Assembly: GCF_030269485.1 (NCBI RefSeq) | Contig: NZ_BSTL01000008.1 | Location: 62,001 to 126,000 of the forward strand | DNA from: Actinoplanes sp. NBRC 103695 | GTDB lineage: Bacteria; Actinomycetota; Actinomycetes; Mycobacteriales; Micromonosporaceae | Reading direction: 5' to 3' | DNA: 64,000 nt | Shown here: piece after piece, positions 16,718 to 25,316 of the stretch | Layout: each line of letters opens with the position of its first letter | Numbering within the stretch: the first letter of the stretch is position 1 | Notes under the pieces: model-generated | Told to the model about the DNA's origin: nothing | The model's input: only the letters and a program-made list of their open reading frames with translations | Databases searched by the model: none | Made by a program: the position numbers and the translations under genes

Positions 16718-18187
16718 ATGGGCCGGGTGCGAAACACCCGGCCCATTCTCGTGGTCCTGCTCCTCGTGCTCGGCCTCCCCTTGATCGGCCTGCCCGTCGC
16801 ACCGGCGCTCGCGTCCTCCGAGAAGCTCGATTGGCAACCGTGCGCGGACGACGGCACCGCCCAGTGCGCGACCCTGCGGGTGCCGATCAGGACCGGAGAT
16901 GACGGGTACGGGGAGAAGCTGCCGATCGCCGTGGCCCGGAGGACGGCCGCCCGCCCCGCCCTGCGGATCGGGACGCTGATCGTCAACCCGGGTGGCCCCG
17001 GCAGCAGCGGCGTGGACATGGTGCTCGGCGCGGCCGGCTTCTTCAGCCCCGCGCTGCGGGCCCGGTTCGACATCGTCAGCTTCGACCCGCGCGGCGTCGG
17101 GCGCAGCACCCCGGTGGTGTGTGCCCGGTCCCTGCTCGACGCCGGCCCGTCGCCGATCGTGCGGAGCAAGGCCGCGTACACGGAGCTCGTCGCCCATCAC
17201 CGCGAGCTGACCAGGGACTGTGCCAAGCGCAGCGGCCCGGTCTACCGGCACGCCGACTCGCTCAGCGTGGCCGGCGACATGGAACTGCTGCGCCGGGCGC
17301 TGGGGGAGAAGCAGATCAGTTTCTACGGCGCCTCGTACGGCACCCTGCTCGGCGCGCAGTACGCCGAGCGCTACCCGGGCCGGGTGCGTGCCCTGGTGCT
17401 GGACAGCGTCATCGACCACAGCGTCGGCACCAAGGAGTTCCTGGCCGACGGGACGGCCGCCGTGCAGGACTCCTTCGAGCAGTTCGTCAGCTGGTGCGCG
17501 CGGTACAAAGCCTGCGTCCTGCACGGCCGGAACGTCCGTGCGATGTGGTCGGCGCTGCTGGTCCGTGCTGCCGCCGGCACGGTCGTCGACCCGTACCGCC
17601 CCGCCTTCCGGCCGACCGTCTTCGACCTGCTGGACATCGCGCTGGGCTCGTTCTACGGCCCGCAGTGGGACGCGCTGGCCTACTACATCGACGAGGCCTC
17701 GGCGCCCACGCCGGCCGCTCGCCGGGCCGCCGAAGACGAGGAGAGATACAGCTTCCCGGCCATCTTCTGCTCCGACTTCTCCTTCCCGCGGGTCGGGTAC
17801 GCCTCCTACGCCCGCCGCCTGGCCGACCTGCGAGCCACCGCCCCGGCCATGCCGGTCTCCCCGCTCGCCCTGTCGGCGGTGGCCGCCTGCCTCGGGGCGA
17901 CCGGCCCGGCGGCCAACCCGCAGCGGGAATTCCGGCCGGCCACGGTGCCCACCCTGCTGGTCGGCTCCTACCACGACCCGGCCACCCCGTACGTCTGGTC
18001 GCAGCGCGCCGCCGCCCAGCTCGGCTCCTCCGCCTCGCTGCTCACCTATGTCGGGTGGGGACACGTCTCGTACGGCCGGACCGCCTGCGTCACCGGTCAT
18101 GTCGACCGCTACCTGGTCAACCTCATCAAACCCGCCGCCGGGGCACGCTGCCCGGGCGTTCTCCCGGCGGCCGCCGGCGTGGGCTGA
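16718..18187 (+). CDS. Secreted S33-family alpha/beta hydrolase (tripeptidyl aminopeptidase type)
   Basis: The 489-residue protein starts with a signal peptide (ILVVLLLVLGLPLIGLPVAPALA). The alpha/beta hydrolase core shows LIVNPGGPGSSG (oxyanion region), FDIVSFDPRGVGRSTPV, the nucleophile elbow YGASYGTLLGAQYAERYP, and the C-terminal TAP-like domain with SYHDPATPY (catalytic Asp) and VGWGHVSYG (catalytic His). This matches Streptomyces tripeptidyl aminopeptidases and relatives. The conserved Cys pairs suggest disulfides outside the cell. It lies 40 bp after the M14 carboxypeptidase gene and 75 bp before gamma-glutamyltransferase, forming a peptide-scavenging block. A GTG at 16727 is an alternative start. 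Confidence 0.9.
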   Translation: MGRVRNTRPILVVLLLVLGLPLIGLPVAPALASSEKLDWQPCADDGTAQCATLRVPIRTGDDGYGEKLPIAVARRTAARPALRIGTLIVNPGGPGSSGVDMVLGAAGFFSPALRARFDIVSFDPRGVGRSTPVVCARSLLDAGPSPIVRSKAAYTELVAHHRELTRDCAKRSGPVYRHADSLSVAGDMELLRRALGEKQISFYGASYGTLLGAQYAERYPGRVRALVLDSVIDHSVGTKEFLADGTAAVQDSFEQFVSWCARYKACVLHGRNVRAMWSALLVRAAAGTVVDPYRPAFRPTVFDLLDIALGSFYGPQWDALAYYIDEASAPTPAARRAAEDEERYSFPAIFCSDFSFPRVGYASYARRLADLRATAPAMPVSPLALSAVAACLGATGPAANPQREFRPATVPTLLVGSYHDPATPYVWSQRAAAQLGSSASLLTYVGWGHVSYGRTACVTGHVDRYLVNLIKPAAGARCPGVLPAAAGVG

Positions 18188-18262
18188 CTCCCCTCCGGTT
18201 GTGCGACCGGCCGAACACGGGTAGGCAGAGACCCTGACCCTCATCGATTCGTGGAGGCAATG

Positions 18263-20053
18263 ATGCCGTTGCGACGTGCCACGGCGGTAACCGCCGTCGC
18301 CGCCCTCGGGCTTGTCACGCTAGTTCCCGGTGCGCCCGCCCAGGCCGCCGACACCTACGGCCCGACCGCCCGCGGCTACGGCGGCGCGGTCGCCACTGTC
18401 GACCCGACCGCCACCGCGGTCGGCATCGAGGTGCTCCGCCGCGGCGGCAACGCGGTCGACGCCGCGATCGCCGCGGCCGCCACCCTCGGCGTGACCGAGC
18501 CGTTCTCGGCCGGCATCGGCGGCGGCGGGTTCTTCGTCTACTACGACGCGCGTACGCGCAAGGTGCAGACCATCGACGGCCGCGAGTCCGGGCCCGCGTC
18601 GATGACGAAGGACTGGTTCATCGACCCGGCCGACTCTCAGCCGTACGACTTCCCGGAGGCCCGGGTCAGCGGCCTGTCCGTCGGCACGCCCGGCACGCTC
18701 GCCACCTGGGAGTCGGCCGCCCGCAAGTGGGGCACGAAGTCGCTCGGCAGCCTGCTGCAGCCGGCCGCCCGGGTCGCCGAGAACGGCTTCCCGGTGGACC
18801 CCACGTTCCGTCAGCAGGTGACCGACAACGCCGCCGTGTTCGGCCAGTTCGAGTCCTCCAGCGACATCTACCTGCCCGGCGGCGTGCCGCCCGCGGTCGG
18901 CTCGACGCAGCGCAACCCCGACCTGGCGGCCACCTACCGGCTGATCGCCCGGCAGGGCACCGGCGTCTTCTACCGGGGCGCCGTCGCCCGGGACATCGTG
19001 CGCACCGTGCAGGACCCGCCGGTCGCCGACGACCCGATCGGCGAGTGGGCGTACCCGATCCGCGGCGCGAACATGCGCCTGTCCGACCTGGCGAACTACC
19101 GGCTGCGCACCCCGGCGCCGACCAGATCCGGCTACCGCGGGCTCACCGTCTACGGCATGTCGACGCCGTCCAGCGGCGGCACCGCGGTCGGCGAGGCGCT
19201 GAACATCATCGAGCGCACCGACCTGTCGTCGGCGTCCCGCGTCCAGGCCCTGCACCAGTACCTCGAGGCGAGCGCACTGTCCTTCGCGGACCGTAACCGC
19301 TACGTCGGGGCGTACACGCCGCAGTGGAAGTTGGATCGGCTCATCTCGGACGGCTGGGCGCGGCAGCGGGCCTGCCAGATCGACCCGGCGCACGCGCTGA
19401 CCAAGCCGGTCCCGCCCGGCGACATCACCGCCTCGGGATGCACGCCCGCGCCCGTCGGCGGCCCGGTCGAGGAAGGTCAGAGCACGACCAACCTGACCGT
19501 GTCCGACAAGTGGGGCAACGTCGTCGAGTACACGCTCACCATCGAGCAGACCGGTGGCAGCGGCATCGTCGTGCCCGGCCGCGGGTTCCTGCTCAACAAC
19601 GAGCTGACGGACTTCAACTTCACGGGTACGCAGGGAGACGCGCCGGACCCCAACCTGCCCGGCCCCGGCAAGCGCCCGCGTAGCTCGATGTCCCCCACGA
19701 TCGTGCTGAAGGACGGGAAGCCGTTCCTGGCCCTCGGCTCGCCCGGCGGCGCGACCATCATCACGACGGTCCTTCAGGTCCTGGTCAACCGCATCGACCT
19801 CGGCATGACCCTGCCGCAGGCGATGGCCGCCCCGCGCGCCTCCCAGCGCAACAGCGCCGGCATCCAGGCCGAACCGGCGTTCCACACCCAGTACGGTCCC
19901 GAACTGGAGGCGCTCGGCCACACCTTCGGCCCGGACGTGCCGGAGCTCGGCGCGGCGACCGCGATCGAGTTCGGCCGCAACGGCCGGGTGATCGCCTCGT
20001 CCGAACCGGCCCGCCGGGGCAGCGGCGCCGCGGCCGTGGAGTTCCCGAACTGA
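18263..20053 (+). CDS. ggt: Secreted gamma-glutamyltransferase
   Basis: The start is the ATG at 18263, five bases after GGAGG; an adjacent ATG and an upstream GTG are too close to or overlap that site. The 596-residue precursor has a signal peptide ending near PAQAA. The large subunit contains GGNAVDAAIAAAATLGVTEPFSAGIGGGGFFVYYD and RESGPASM. Autocleavage is expected before the Thr of GQSTTNLTVSD, which becomes the nucleophile; the usual TTH is TTN here. The Ser-Ser and Gly-Gly oxyanion motifs are present (RPRSSMSPTIV, LGSPGGATI). The enzyme hydrolyses or transfers gamma-glutamyl groups from glutathione-like peptides. A hairpin terminator follows. Confidence 0.92.
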   Translation: MPLRRATAVTAVAALGLVTLVPGAPAQAADTYGPTARGYGGAVATVDPTATAVGIEVLRRGGNAVDAAIAAAATLGVTEPFSAGIGGGGFFVYYDARTRKVQTIDGRESGPASMTKDWFIDPADSQPYDFPEARVSGLSVGTPGTLATWESAARKWGTKSLGSLLQPAARVAENGFPVDPTFRQQVTDNAAVFGQFESSSDIYLPGGVPPAVGSTQRNPDLAATYRLIARQGTGVFYRGAVARDIVRTVQDPPVADDPIGEWAYPIRGANMRLSDLANYRLRTPAPTRSGYRGLTVYGMSTPSSGGTAVGEALNIIERTDLSSASRVQALHQYLEASALSFADRNRYVGAYTPQWKLDRLISDGWARQRACQIDPAHALTKPVPPGDITASGCTPAPVGGPVEEGQSTTNLTVSDKWGNVVEYTLTIEQTGGSGIVVPGRGFLLNNELTDFNFTGTQGDAPDPNLPGPGKRPRSSMSPTIVLKDGKPFLALGSPGGATIITTVLQVLVNRIDLGMTLPQAMAAPRASQRNSAGIQAEPAFHTQYGPELEALGHTFGPDVPELGAATAIEFGRNGRVIASSEPARRGSGAAAVEFPN

Positions 20054-20061
20054 TCCGGCCG

Positions 20062-20094
20062 GGTGGGGCCGGGCCCGCTGGGTCCGGCCCCACC
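20062..20094. terminator. Bidirectional hairpin between convergent genes
   Basis: Arms 20062-20076 and 20080-20094 form a 15-bp stem (one G-T pair) with a 3-base loop. It sits 9 bases after the ggt stop and 62 bases beyond the end of the convergent YunG-like gene, so it could stop transcription from both sides. Confidence 0.75.
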
Positions 20095-20155
20095 GGCTCG
20101 TCTCCCGACATCGTGGCCGCCGGCACCGCGGCACCGCCCACGACGACGACCGCTT

Positions 20156-20542
20156 TCAACCCTGTGGCGGTGCTACGGCCTCGAGGACGCGGTGGCGGAG
20201 GAGGTCGTACTGGGCGCGGCAGCGGCGGATCGGGGCGTCCGGCGGCCGGTGCCGCACCTCGCCGCCGGTGACCGTCTCGCCGGGGTGGAACTGGTCGGCG
20301 GTCAGGTCGACCTCGGCGCCGCCGGGGAGACGGTTCCAGTAGTGGTAGCCGACCCTGGCGCCGCCGGCGTGCACCTCGCCCAGGATGAGGTCGCCGCCCA
20401 GCAGGTCCTGCACCACCAGGGAGGTCACCCCACACTGGCCGCGCGACGGGTTGCCGGGATGCCAGTCGGGGAGGTCGTGCGGGTCGCAGGTGTCGGCGCC
20501 CCAGGCGGCGCGCAGGATCGGCCGCAACGTCTCGATGTCCAT
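20156..20542 (-). CDS. YunG-family protein
   Basis: The 128-residue protein matches the small YunG-like family: an N-terminal helix (MDIETLRPILRAAWG), DTCDPHDLPDWHPGNPSRGQCGVTSLVVQDLLGGDLILGEV, then GYHYWNRLPGGAEVDLTADQF. The Cys in GQCGVTSLV, followed by HYWN and a later Asp, gives a cysteine-protease-like or transglutaminase-like set, but no activity is proven for the family. It lies 49 bp downstream of the histidine kinase stop on the same strand, though transcription order (kinase first) makes a shared transcript possible. Function unknown. Confidence 0.8.
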   Translation of the reverse strand: MDIETLRPILRAAWGADTCDPHDLPDWHPGNPSRGQCGVTSLVVQDLLGGDLILGEVHAGGARVGYHYWNRLPGGAEVDLTADQFHPGETVTGGEVRHRPPDAPIRRCRAQYDLLRHRVLEAVAPPQG

Positions 20543-20591
20543 GCCGGCGACAGTGGTGCCTCGAGCAGGTCGAGGGTCAAACCCCCGGAGG

Positions 20592-22886
20592 TCACCGCGC
20601 GTCGAGAGGCAGTCTCACCCGTACGGTGGTTCCCGGCCCCTCGTGGTCGGCCAGCTCGATCGTCCCGTGGTGCCGCTTGACCACCGCCCGGCTCAGCGCG
20701 AGCCCCAGACCCGTACCCGGAATGGCCTTGTCCCGCACCATGCTGGCCCGATGCAGCCGGGTGAACAGCCGCTCGCGTTCCTCCGGCGCGATGCCGATCC
20801 CGGTGTCCGACACCGTCAGTTCCGCCGCCCGGCTCACCGGCTTCAGCCGCACCGTGATCCGGCCACCGTCCGGGCTGTACTTCACCGCGTTGCCCAGCAG
20901 GTTGTCCACGATCTGCTTCAGCCGCCGCCGGTCACCGGGCAGCACCAGCTTCTCCGGCAGCTCCGCGGTCAGCGACAGCGGCGACCCGTCGATCACCTCC
21001 TGGGTCCGGTCCACCGACTCGCGCACCACATCGGCCAGGTCGACCGGCGCCATCGTCATCGCCGCGTGGCCGGTGTCCAGCGCGGACAGCTCGAGCAGTT
21101 CGTCGATGATGTGCCGCAGCCGGGTGGTGTTCCGGTCGACGACGTCGAGCAGGGCGGGGCCGTCCGCCGCCAGGGAGGCGGGCTCGATCTCACGCAGGAT
21201 CTCGGTGTACGCGCTGATCGACGTGAGCGGGGTGCGCAGCTCGTGGCCGATCAGCGCCAGGTACTCGTTCTTGCTCCGGGTCAGCTGACGCTGCAGGTCC
21301 TCGACGAGGTGGCGGTCGACGAACTGGGCGACCATCGAGGTGATGCCCGACAGCAGGGCCACCACCTCGTCCTCCGGATCCTCCACGCTCTCGGCGAAGA
21401 CGGTCAGGACCCCCAACGGCTCCAGGCCGTGGCGTACGGGCAGAGCGAGCGCCGTGTGCAGGTCGGAGGTGGCGGCCGTCTCCTCCGAGATCAGGCTCTG
21501 CGGCAGCCCGACATCGCGGATCCAGAGCGGCTTGCGGACCTGCCACACCCGGCCCGCCAGCCCCTTCCCGAAGGTCAGCTCCTCGGGCACCACGATGTCC
21601 GAGGTCCAGCCCGGCCGGCTCCAGCACGCCACCGGCTTGACCACGCCCGTGGCGTCGTCGACCAGCCACAGCTCGGCATGCGCCCAGTCGAGCGTGCCGA
21701 CCACCGCCTCCAGCACCCGAGGCCCGGCCTCCTCGATGGTCCGCGCCCCCGCCAGCGCCGTGGTCACGGCCAGCTCGCAGGTGCGGAACCGCTCGGCGCG
21801 CCGCCGCCGGGTGACGTCCCGCACGGCCTGCACGGCCCCCGACGTACGCCCGTCCGGCCCGATGATCGGCCGGGCGTCCACCAGGTAGCGGCGGGTCCGC
21901 CGGCCCTTGCGGCGCAGCACCAGCTCGTGGTCGCGCAGCCGTTCCCCGCGCAACGCCCGGAACAGGCTGATGCCCTCGCAGGTGATCGGCTTCCCGTCGG
22001 CGTCGGTCAGCCCTTCCGGGGCGTCCTCCGGCACCGCCTCGTCCCACAGTTCCCGCATCCGTGCGTTGACCAGCACGATCCGCCCGTCCGCGTCGCAGGC
22101 GGTGACGCCGTCGTGCAGCGAGTCGAGCACCCCGTCCAGGAAGCGGCGCTGCCGGTCCACCTCCCACCGGGCCCGCTGCTCCGCGATCAGCAACGTGCTG
22201 ACCTGCGCGGCGGCGGCCACGGCGGCAACCTGCTCGGGCGTCCACCGGCGCGGCGCCGTGTCGTACGCGCAGCAGATCCCCGTGATGGCGCCGGCCTCGT
22301 CGCGTACGGGATGACCCAGGAACGCGCCGTGCCAACCGCGGGCCCGCAGCTGCGACTCGGGCGCGATCCGAGCGTCGCCGGCGATGTCCTCGATGATGAA
22401 CGGCTGCCCGTCGGAGACGATCGGCTCCCCGAGACTCCCCGCGATCGGGGCGGCGGCGTCCTCCCGCGCGGACGGAAGCCCGTGCGCGCCCGCGAGCAGC
22501 AGCCGTTCCCGGCCCTCGTCGAGGAAATAGATGAGCCCCGTCGGGGCCCGCGCGGCCCGGGCGACGAGCTCGGCGATCTGGTCGGCGGCGCCCTCGCTCA
22601 GCGCGCCCGGCGACCCCTGCCCCGGCGGCCCGGCCCCTCCGCGCTGTTCTCGCGCCTTTTCCCCCGCGGCTTGTTCTCGCGCCCTTCCCCCCGCGGCCTG
22701 TTCTCGCGCCCTTCCCCCCGCGGCTTGTTCTCGCGGCTCGGCTCCCGCGGGCGGCGGGCGGTCACCGCGCATCGGTGGCTGGACGCCTGACAGGTCCAGC
22801 ACCAGATCATCGGCCCGGGCGGGCGTGGTAGCCGGCCCTGCCGTACCCAGGTCCTCGCCCAGCCGGGCGGGGTCATCTCGCCGCAT
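20592..22886 (-). CDS. Soluble sensor histidine kinase (GAF-PAS-GAF-HisKA-HATPase)
   Basis: The 764-residue kinase has no membrane helix. Residues 50-85 are a tandem AREQAAGGR repeat. A GAF domain covers about 100-235 (GLIYFLDEGRERLLLAGAHG), a PAS 245-362 (FLDGVLDSLHDGVTACDADGRIVLVN), a second GAF 370-525 (LWLVDDATGVVKPVACWSR). The HisKA phosphoacceptor is H548 in ALIGHELRTPLTSI. ATP-binding boxes follow: DNLLGNAVKYSPDGG (N), SDTGIGIAPEE (G1) and PGTGLGLALSRAVV (G2). No response regulator gene lies beside it, so it is an orphan kinase. Its signal is internal; the GAF domains suggest a small cytosolic ligand. Confidence 0.92.
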   Translation of the reverse strand: MRRDDPARLGEDLGTAGPATTPARADDLVLDLSGVQPPMRGDRPPPAGAEPREQAAGGRAREQAAGGRAREQAAGEKAREQRGGAGPPGQGSPGALSEGAADQIAELVARAARAPTGLIYFLDEGRERLLLAGAHGLPSAREDAAAPIAGSLGEPIVSDGQPFIIEDIAGDARIAPESQLRARGWHGAFLGHPVRDEAGAITGICCAYDTAPRRWTPEQVAAVAAAAQVSTLLIAEQRARWEVDRQRRFLDGVLDSLHDGVTACDADGRIVLVNARMRELWDEAVPEDAPEGLTDADGKPITCEGISLFRALRGERLRDHELVLRRKGRRTRRYLVDARPIIGPDGRTSGAVQAVRDVTRRRRAERFRTCELAVTTALAGARTIEEAGPRVLEAVVGTLDWAHAELWLVDDATGVVKPVACWSRPGWTSDIVVPEELTFGKGLAGRVWQVRKPLWIRDVGLPQSLISEETAATSDLHTALALPVRHGLEPLGVLTVFAESVEDPEDEVVALLSGITSMVAQFVDRHLVEDLQRQLTRSKNEYLALIGHELRTPLTSISAYTEILREIEPASLAADGPALLDVVDRNTTRLRHIIDELLELSALDTGHAAMTMAPVDLADVVRESVDRTQEVIDGSPLSLTAELPEKLVLPGDRRRLKQIVDNLLGNAVKYSPDGGRITVRLKPVSRAAELTVSDTGIGIAPEERERLFTRLHRASMVRDKAIPGTGLGLALSRAVVKRHHGTIELADHEGPGTTVRVRLPLDAR
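22645..22745. repeat. 27-nt coding tandem repeat (4 copies)
   Basis: The string TGTTCTCGCG recurs at 22645, 22672, 22699 and 22726, a fixed 27-nt period. Read on the minus strand it encodes AREQAAGGR-type nonapeptides in the N-terminal segment of the histidine kinase. Copies are almost identical. Confidence 0.9.
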
Positions 22887-22950
22887 GGACCGACCTCCGC
22901 TCTCAGATTAGAGCGGCGAAATCAGCGAATCCTGTCATCAGGTAAATGCA

Positions 22951-23691
22951 TCAGACCCGGCGGTACAGAAGATCGGCGATCGGGCGCCCCGCCAGCACTC
23001 CGCGCCGCTCGAACTTCGTCTCCGGCCGCCCGTTCGCGGTCTTCTGCTCGTCGCGCCCGGCGTTCCGTTCCGGCCCGGCGTCGCTGTCTCGCCCGGTGCC
23101 GGTGTCTCGGCCGGTGTCACGGGCCAGGCCGGCGTCCCCATCCAGAGCGGCGATCATGGCGTCGGCGTATTCCGGCCAGTCCGTAGCGCAGTGCAACACG
23201 CCACCCACCCGCAACAACCGCCGCAGCAGCCCCACGTTGCGCGGCTGAATCAGCCGCCGCTTGTGATGCCGAGCCTTGGGCCACGGATCCGGGAAGAACA
23301 CGTGGATCGCATCGAGGCTCGCCTCCGGAATCCGGTGCGCCAGCTCCATCGCATCCCCATGGGCGACCCGCACGTTGGTGAGCCCGAGTTCCCGGACGAG
23401 CGCGAGCAGATTGCCGATCCCCGGCGTATGCACCTCAACGGCCAGATAGTCCCGCCCGCGGTCGGCCGCGGCCATGGCGGCCGTGGCATCGCCCATCCCG
23501 AACCCGATCTCGAGCACCCGTGGCGCCACCCGCCCGAAGAGCTCCCCGAGATCGAGCGGAGTCCGGTCGCCGTCGGCAACGGTCACCCCGAAGTCCGGCC
23601 ACAACTCGGCAAGCGCATCCGCGTGCCGCCCGCTCATCCGCCCCCGCCGCGGATGAAACGTCCGCACGGCCCTCTCCACAGCACCATCCAT
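22951..23691 (-). CDS. trmB: tRNA (guanine-N7-)-methyltransferase
   Basis: From the ATG at 23691 (MDGAVERAVRTFHPRRGRMS) the protein is 246 residues, the usual TrmB size. Motifs: LEIGFGMGDATAAMAAA (SAM-binding), YLAVEVHTPGIGNLL, VAHGDAMELAHRIPEASLDAIHVFFPDPWPKARHHKRRLI (catalytic PDPWPK-x-RHxKRR signature) and the C-terminal TKFERRG. The enzyme methylates G46 of tRNA variable loops. An insert of about 40 residues rich in Gly/Asp/Arg (DTGRDTGTGRDSDAG) precedes TKFERRG and looks like repeat-driven growth in a surface loop. The frame extends upstream of 23691 but with a low-complexity sequence, so the shorter form is chosen. Confidence 0.95.
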   Translation of the reverse strand: MDGAVERAVRTFHPRRGRMSGRHADALAELWPDFGVTVADGDRTPLDLGELFGRVAPRVLEIGFGMGDATAAMAAADRGRDYLAVEVHTPGIGNLLALVRELGLTNVRVAHGDAMELAHRIPEASLDAIHVFFPDPWPKARHHKRRLIQPRNVGLLRRLLRVGGVLHCATDWPEYADAMIAALDGDAGLARDTGRDTGTGRDSDAGPERNAGRDEQKTANGRPETKFERRGVLAGRPIADLLYRRV

Positions 23692-24165
23692 CGCACCGCC
23701 AACGATACGGCCACGGGTTTTCGATCTTGAGGTCGCGGCCCCCCGCCGCCACCCCCACCCCGTCCACTGGGTGGGCGCAAACGTAGCGGTCGCCTCCGAC
23801 GATTTCCGCGGTTGTCCACAGGCGTCGGCCTGCGACGTCGGCCACATGCGCGAGGCCGGCGGCGCTTGGTCACCGGAGCCGGCCGTGGCCTGTCGCGGCG
23901 GTGGCTCGGCGCGGCAGTGGTAGCTGGACGTGGCATTCAGCGCTCAAATGCCGCTCTGCCCTGCCTCTGCCGCAGGGGCCTACCACTGCTGCGCTGACCT
24001 GCCACCTTGGCGCGGTCCTGTCGGTGCGGTCTCGCCCCTCGTGGGGGCGGAGAGGCTCGTGGGGCGGCGAGGCTCGTGGGGCGGCGAGGCTCGTGGGGCG
24101 GCGAGGCTCGTGGGGCGGAGAGAAAGCGGCGGGGAAAGCGGCGGGGAAAGCGGAGTGGGAAAACG
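23692..24165. other. Long intergenic region with tandem repeats
   Basis: No convincing gene lies between trmB and the terminator of the TolB-like gene. Frames on both strands here are Arg/Gly/Ala noise. The region carries a 17-bp tandem repeat (24052-24119), a purine-rich 12-bp repeat (about 24122-24153), and a lone TTGTCCACA at 23812-23820 that matches an actinobacterial DnaA box. Confidence 0.6.
24052..24119. repeat. 17-bp tandem repeat (4 copies)
   Basis: Four exact or near-exact copies of GAGGCTCGTGGGGCGGC start at 24052, 24069, 24086 and 24103. The period is not a multiple of three, in line with a noncoding location. An AAAGCGGCGGGG repeat follows directly. Confidence 0.95.
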
Positions 24166-24205
24166 CCGGCGCGCCTTCCTAGTCGGGGTGAGGAAGGCGC
24201 GCCGG
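24166..24205 (-). terminator. Hairpin terminator of the TolB-like gene
   Basis: Perfect 15-bp arms at 24166-24180 and 24191-24205 flank a 10-base loop, 16 bases past the stop of the minus-strand gene. Read in that direction the stem is followed by GCGTTTTCC, a short T run, which fits an intrinsic terminator. Confidence 0.85.
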
Positions 24206-24220
24206 AAGAGCAGGAAAACC

Positions 24221-25201
24221 TCAGCGGACAGGCTGCACGCTCGGCTGGGAGCCGGCGTGGAAAGCGGCCCGCGAAGAACCGGACAGCCCGACCACCATCA
24301 CGTACGAGCCGCCGTTGTGCTGCCCGGTGGCCACGGCGCGGGTGGCGTCCAGGTAGGCCAGCTCGCGGTCCAGGGTCGCGCCGACGGTGCGCTTGGCGCC
24401 GGAGATCGCGTCCCACTCGACGAGGTGGACGGGGCGGCTCTCGGCGGCGGTCTCGCCCTCCTGGTAGGCGGTCCAGGCCAGCTTGGCGCCGTCGGACCGC
24501 CAGCTGGGGACGACCGCGAAGCCGGAGTTCTGGAGGCCGCCGCCGCCGTACGCGGCGACGGTGCGCTCGGCGCCGTTGGCGACGGTGCCGACGGTCAGGC
24601 AGGCGTCGTAGGTGGACTCGCAGTTGCCGCCGCGGAAGGCGATCTTCGTGCCGTCGGGCGACCAGGCGACGGCGTCGTCGGTGCGGAGCCGGGTGTTGAG
24701 GTCGCCGGACGCGGCGGCGGCGGGGGACGGCGACGCGGGCAGGGCCTCGCCGCGGCAGTCGCTGGGGAACAGCACCTCGGGCTTGGCGTTCGCCAGGACG
24801 GTGGAGATGCGGTAGACGCCGGGGCCGCCGGTGCAGGACAGCGACGCGAAGGCGATCGACTTGCCGTCGGGCGACCAGGAGGCGCCGGACGCGGCGCGGG
24901 TGGTGAGCCGGCGCTTGGCGGTGCCGTCGGCCTTCATGGTCCAGAGCTGACCGCCCTTCAGGTACGCCAGTTGCTTGCCGTCGGTGGACCAGCGCGGGCG
25001 GTTGTAGCCGCCGTCCTTGGTGAGCCGGGTCTCGGCGGCGCCCTTGCTCACGTACACGTCGCCGGCGCGAACGTAGGCGACCAGGCTGGGCAGCGTGGGC
25101 GTCGCCGCGGCCGAGGCGGCGGCCGGCGCGTGGAGCGCACCGGCCGCCATTCCCAGAACCGCCAGAGCCGTCGTGCCCGCGACCTTGATGACTGCCTTCA
25201 T
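24221..25201 (-). CDS. Secreted TolB/WD40-like beta-propeller protein
   Basis: The 326-residue protein has a Sec signal peptide (VIKVAGTTALAVLGMAAGALHAPAAASA). The rest is made of TolB-type propeller blades with repeated xxSPDGxxIAFxS units: PRWSTDGKQLAYLKGG, ASWSPDGKSIAFASLSC, VAWSPDGTKIAFRGGNC, PSWRSDGAKLAWTAY. Paired Cys residues suggest disulfides outside the cell. Blades of this kind bind proteins or ligands, and no catalytic site is evident. It has its own terminator and is separated by 115 bp from the next gene, so it is probably monocistronic. Confidence 0.85.
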   Translation of the reverse strand: MKAVIKVAGTTALAVLGMAAGALHAPAAASAAATPTLPSLVAYVRAGDVYVSKGAAETRLTKDGGYNRPRWSTDGKQLAYLKGGQLWTMKADGTAKRRLTTRAASGASWSPDGKSIAFASLSCTGGPGVYRISTVLANAKPEVLFPSDCRGEALPASPSPAAAASGDLNTRLRTDDAVAWSPDGTKIAFRGGNCESTYDACLTVGTVANGAERTVAAYGGGGLQNSGFAVVPSWRSDGAKLAWTAYQEGETAAESRPVHLVEWDAISGAKRTVGATLDRELAYLDATRAVATGQHNGGSYVMVVGLSGSSRAAFHAGSQPSVQPVR

Positions 25202-25316
25202 TACCGAACGCCCCCCGACGTTGTCCCCCGCTTACACCGGAAGACATCGTCGCAACCTGGCTGCACCTAAGGGGTTCCCGCGCCGATACCAAAAATTTTC
25301 TGACTAAAGGGACAAG

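Noticed and set aside
23812-23820. TTGTCCACA, a match to an actinobacterial DnaA box
   Set aside because: A lone copy with no cluster, no AT-rich unwinding region and no dnaA/dnaN nearby; not an origin.
24052-24119. Possible CRISPR array
   Set aside because: The repeats are directly abutting 17-bp units without spacers and no cas genes are present.
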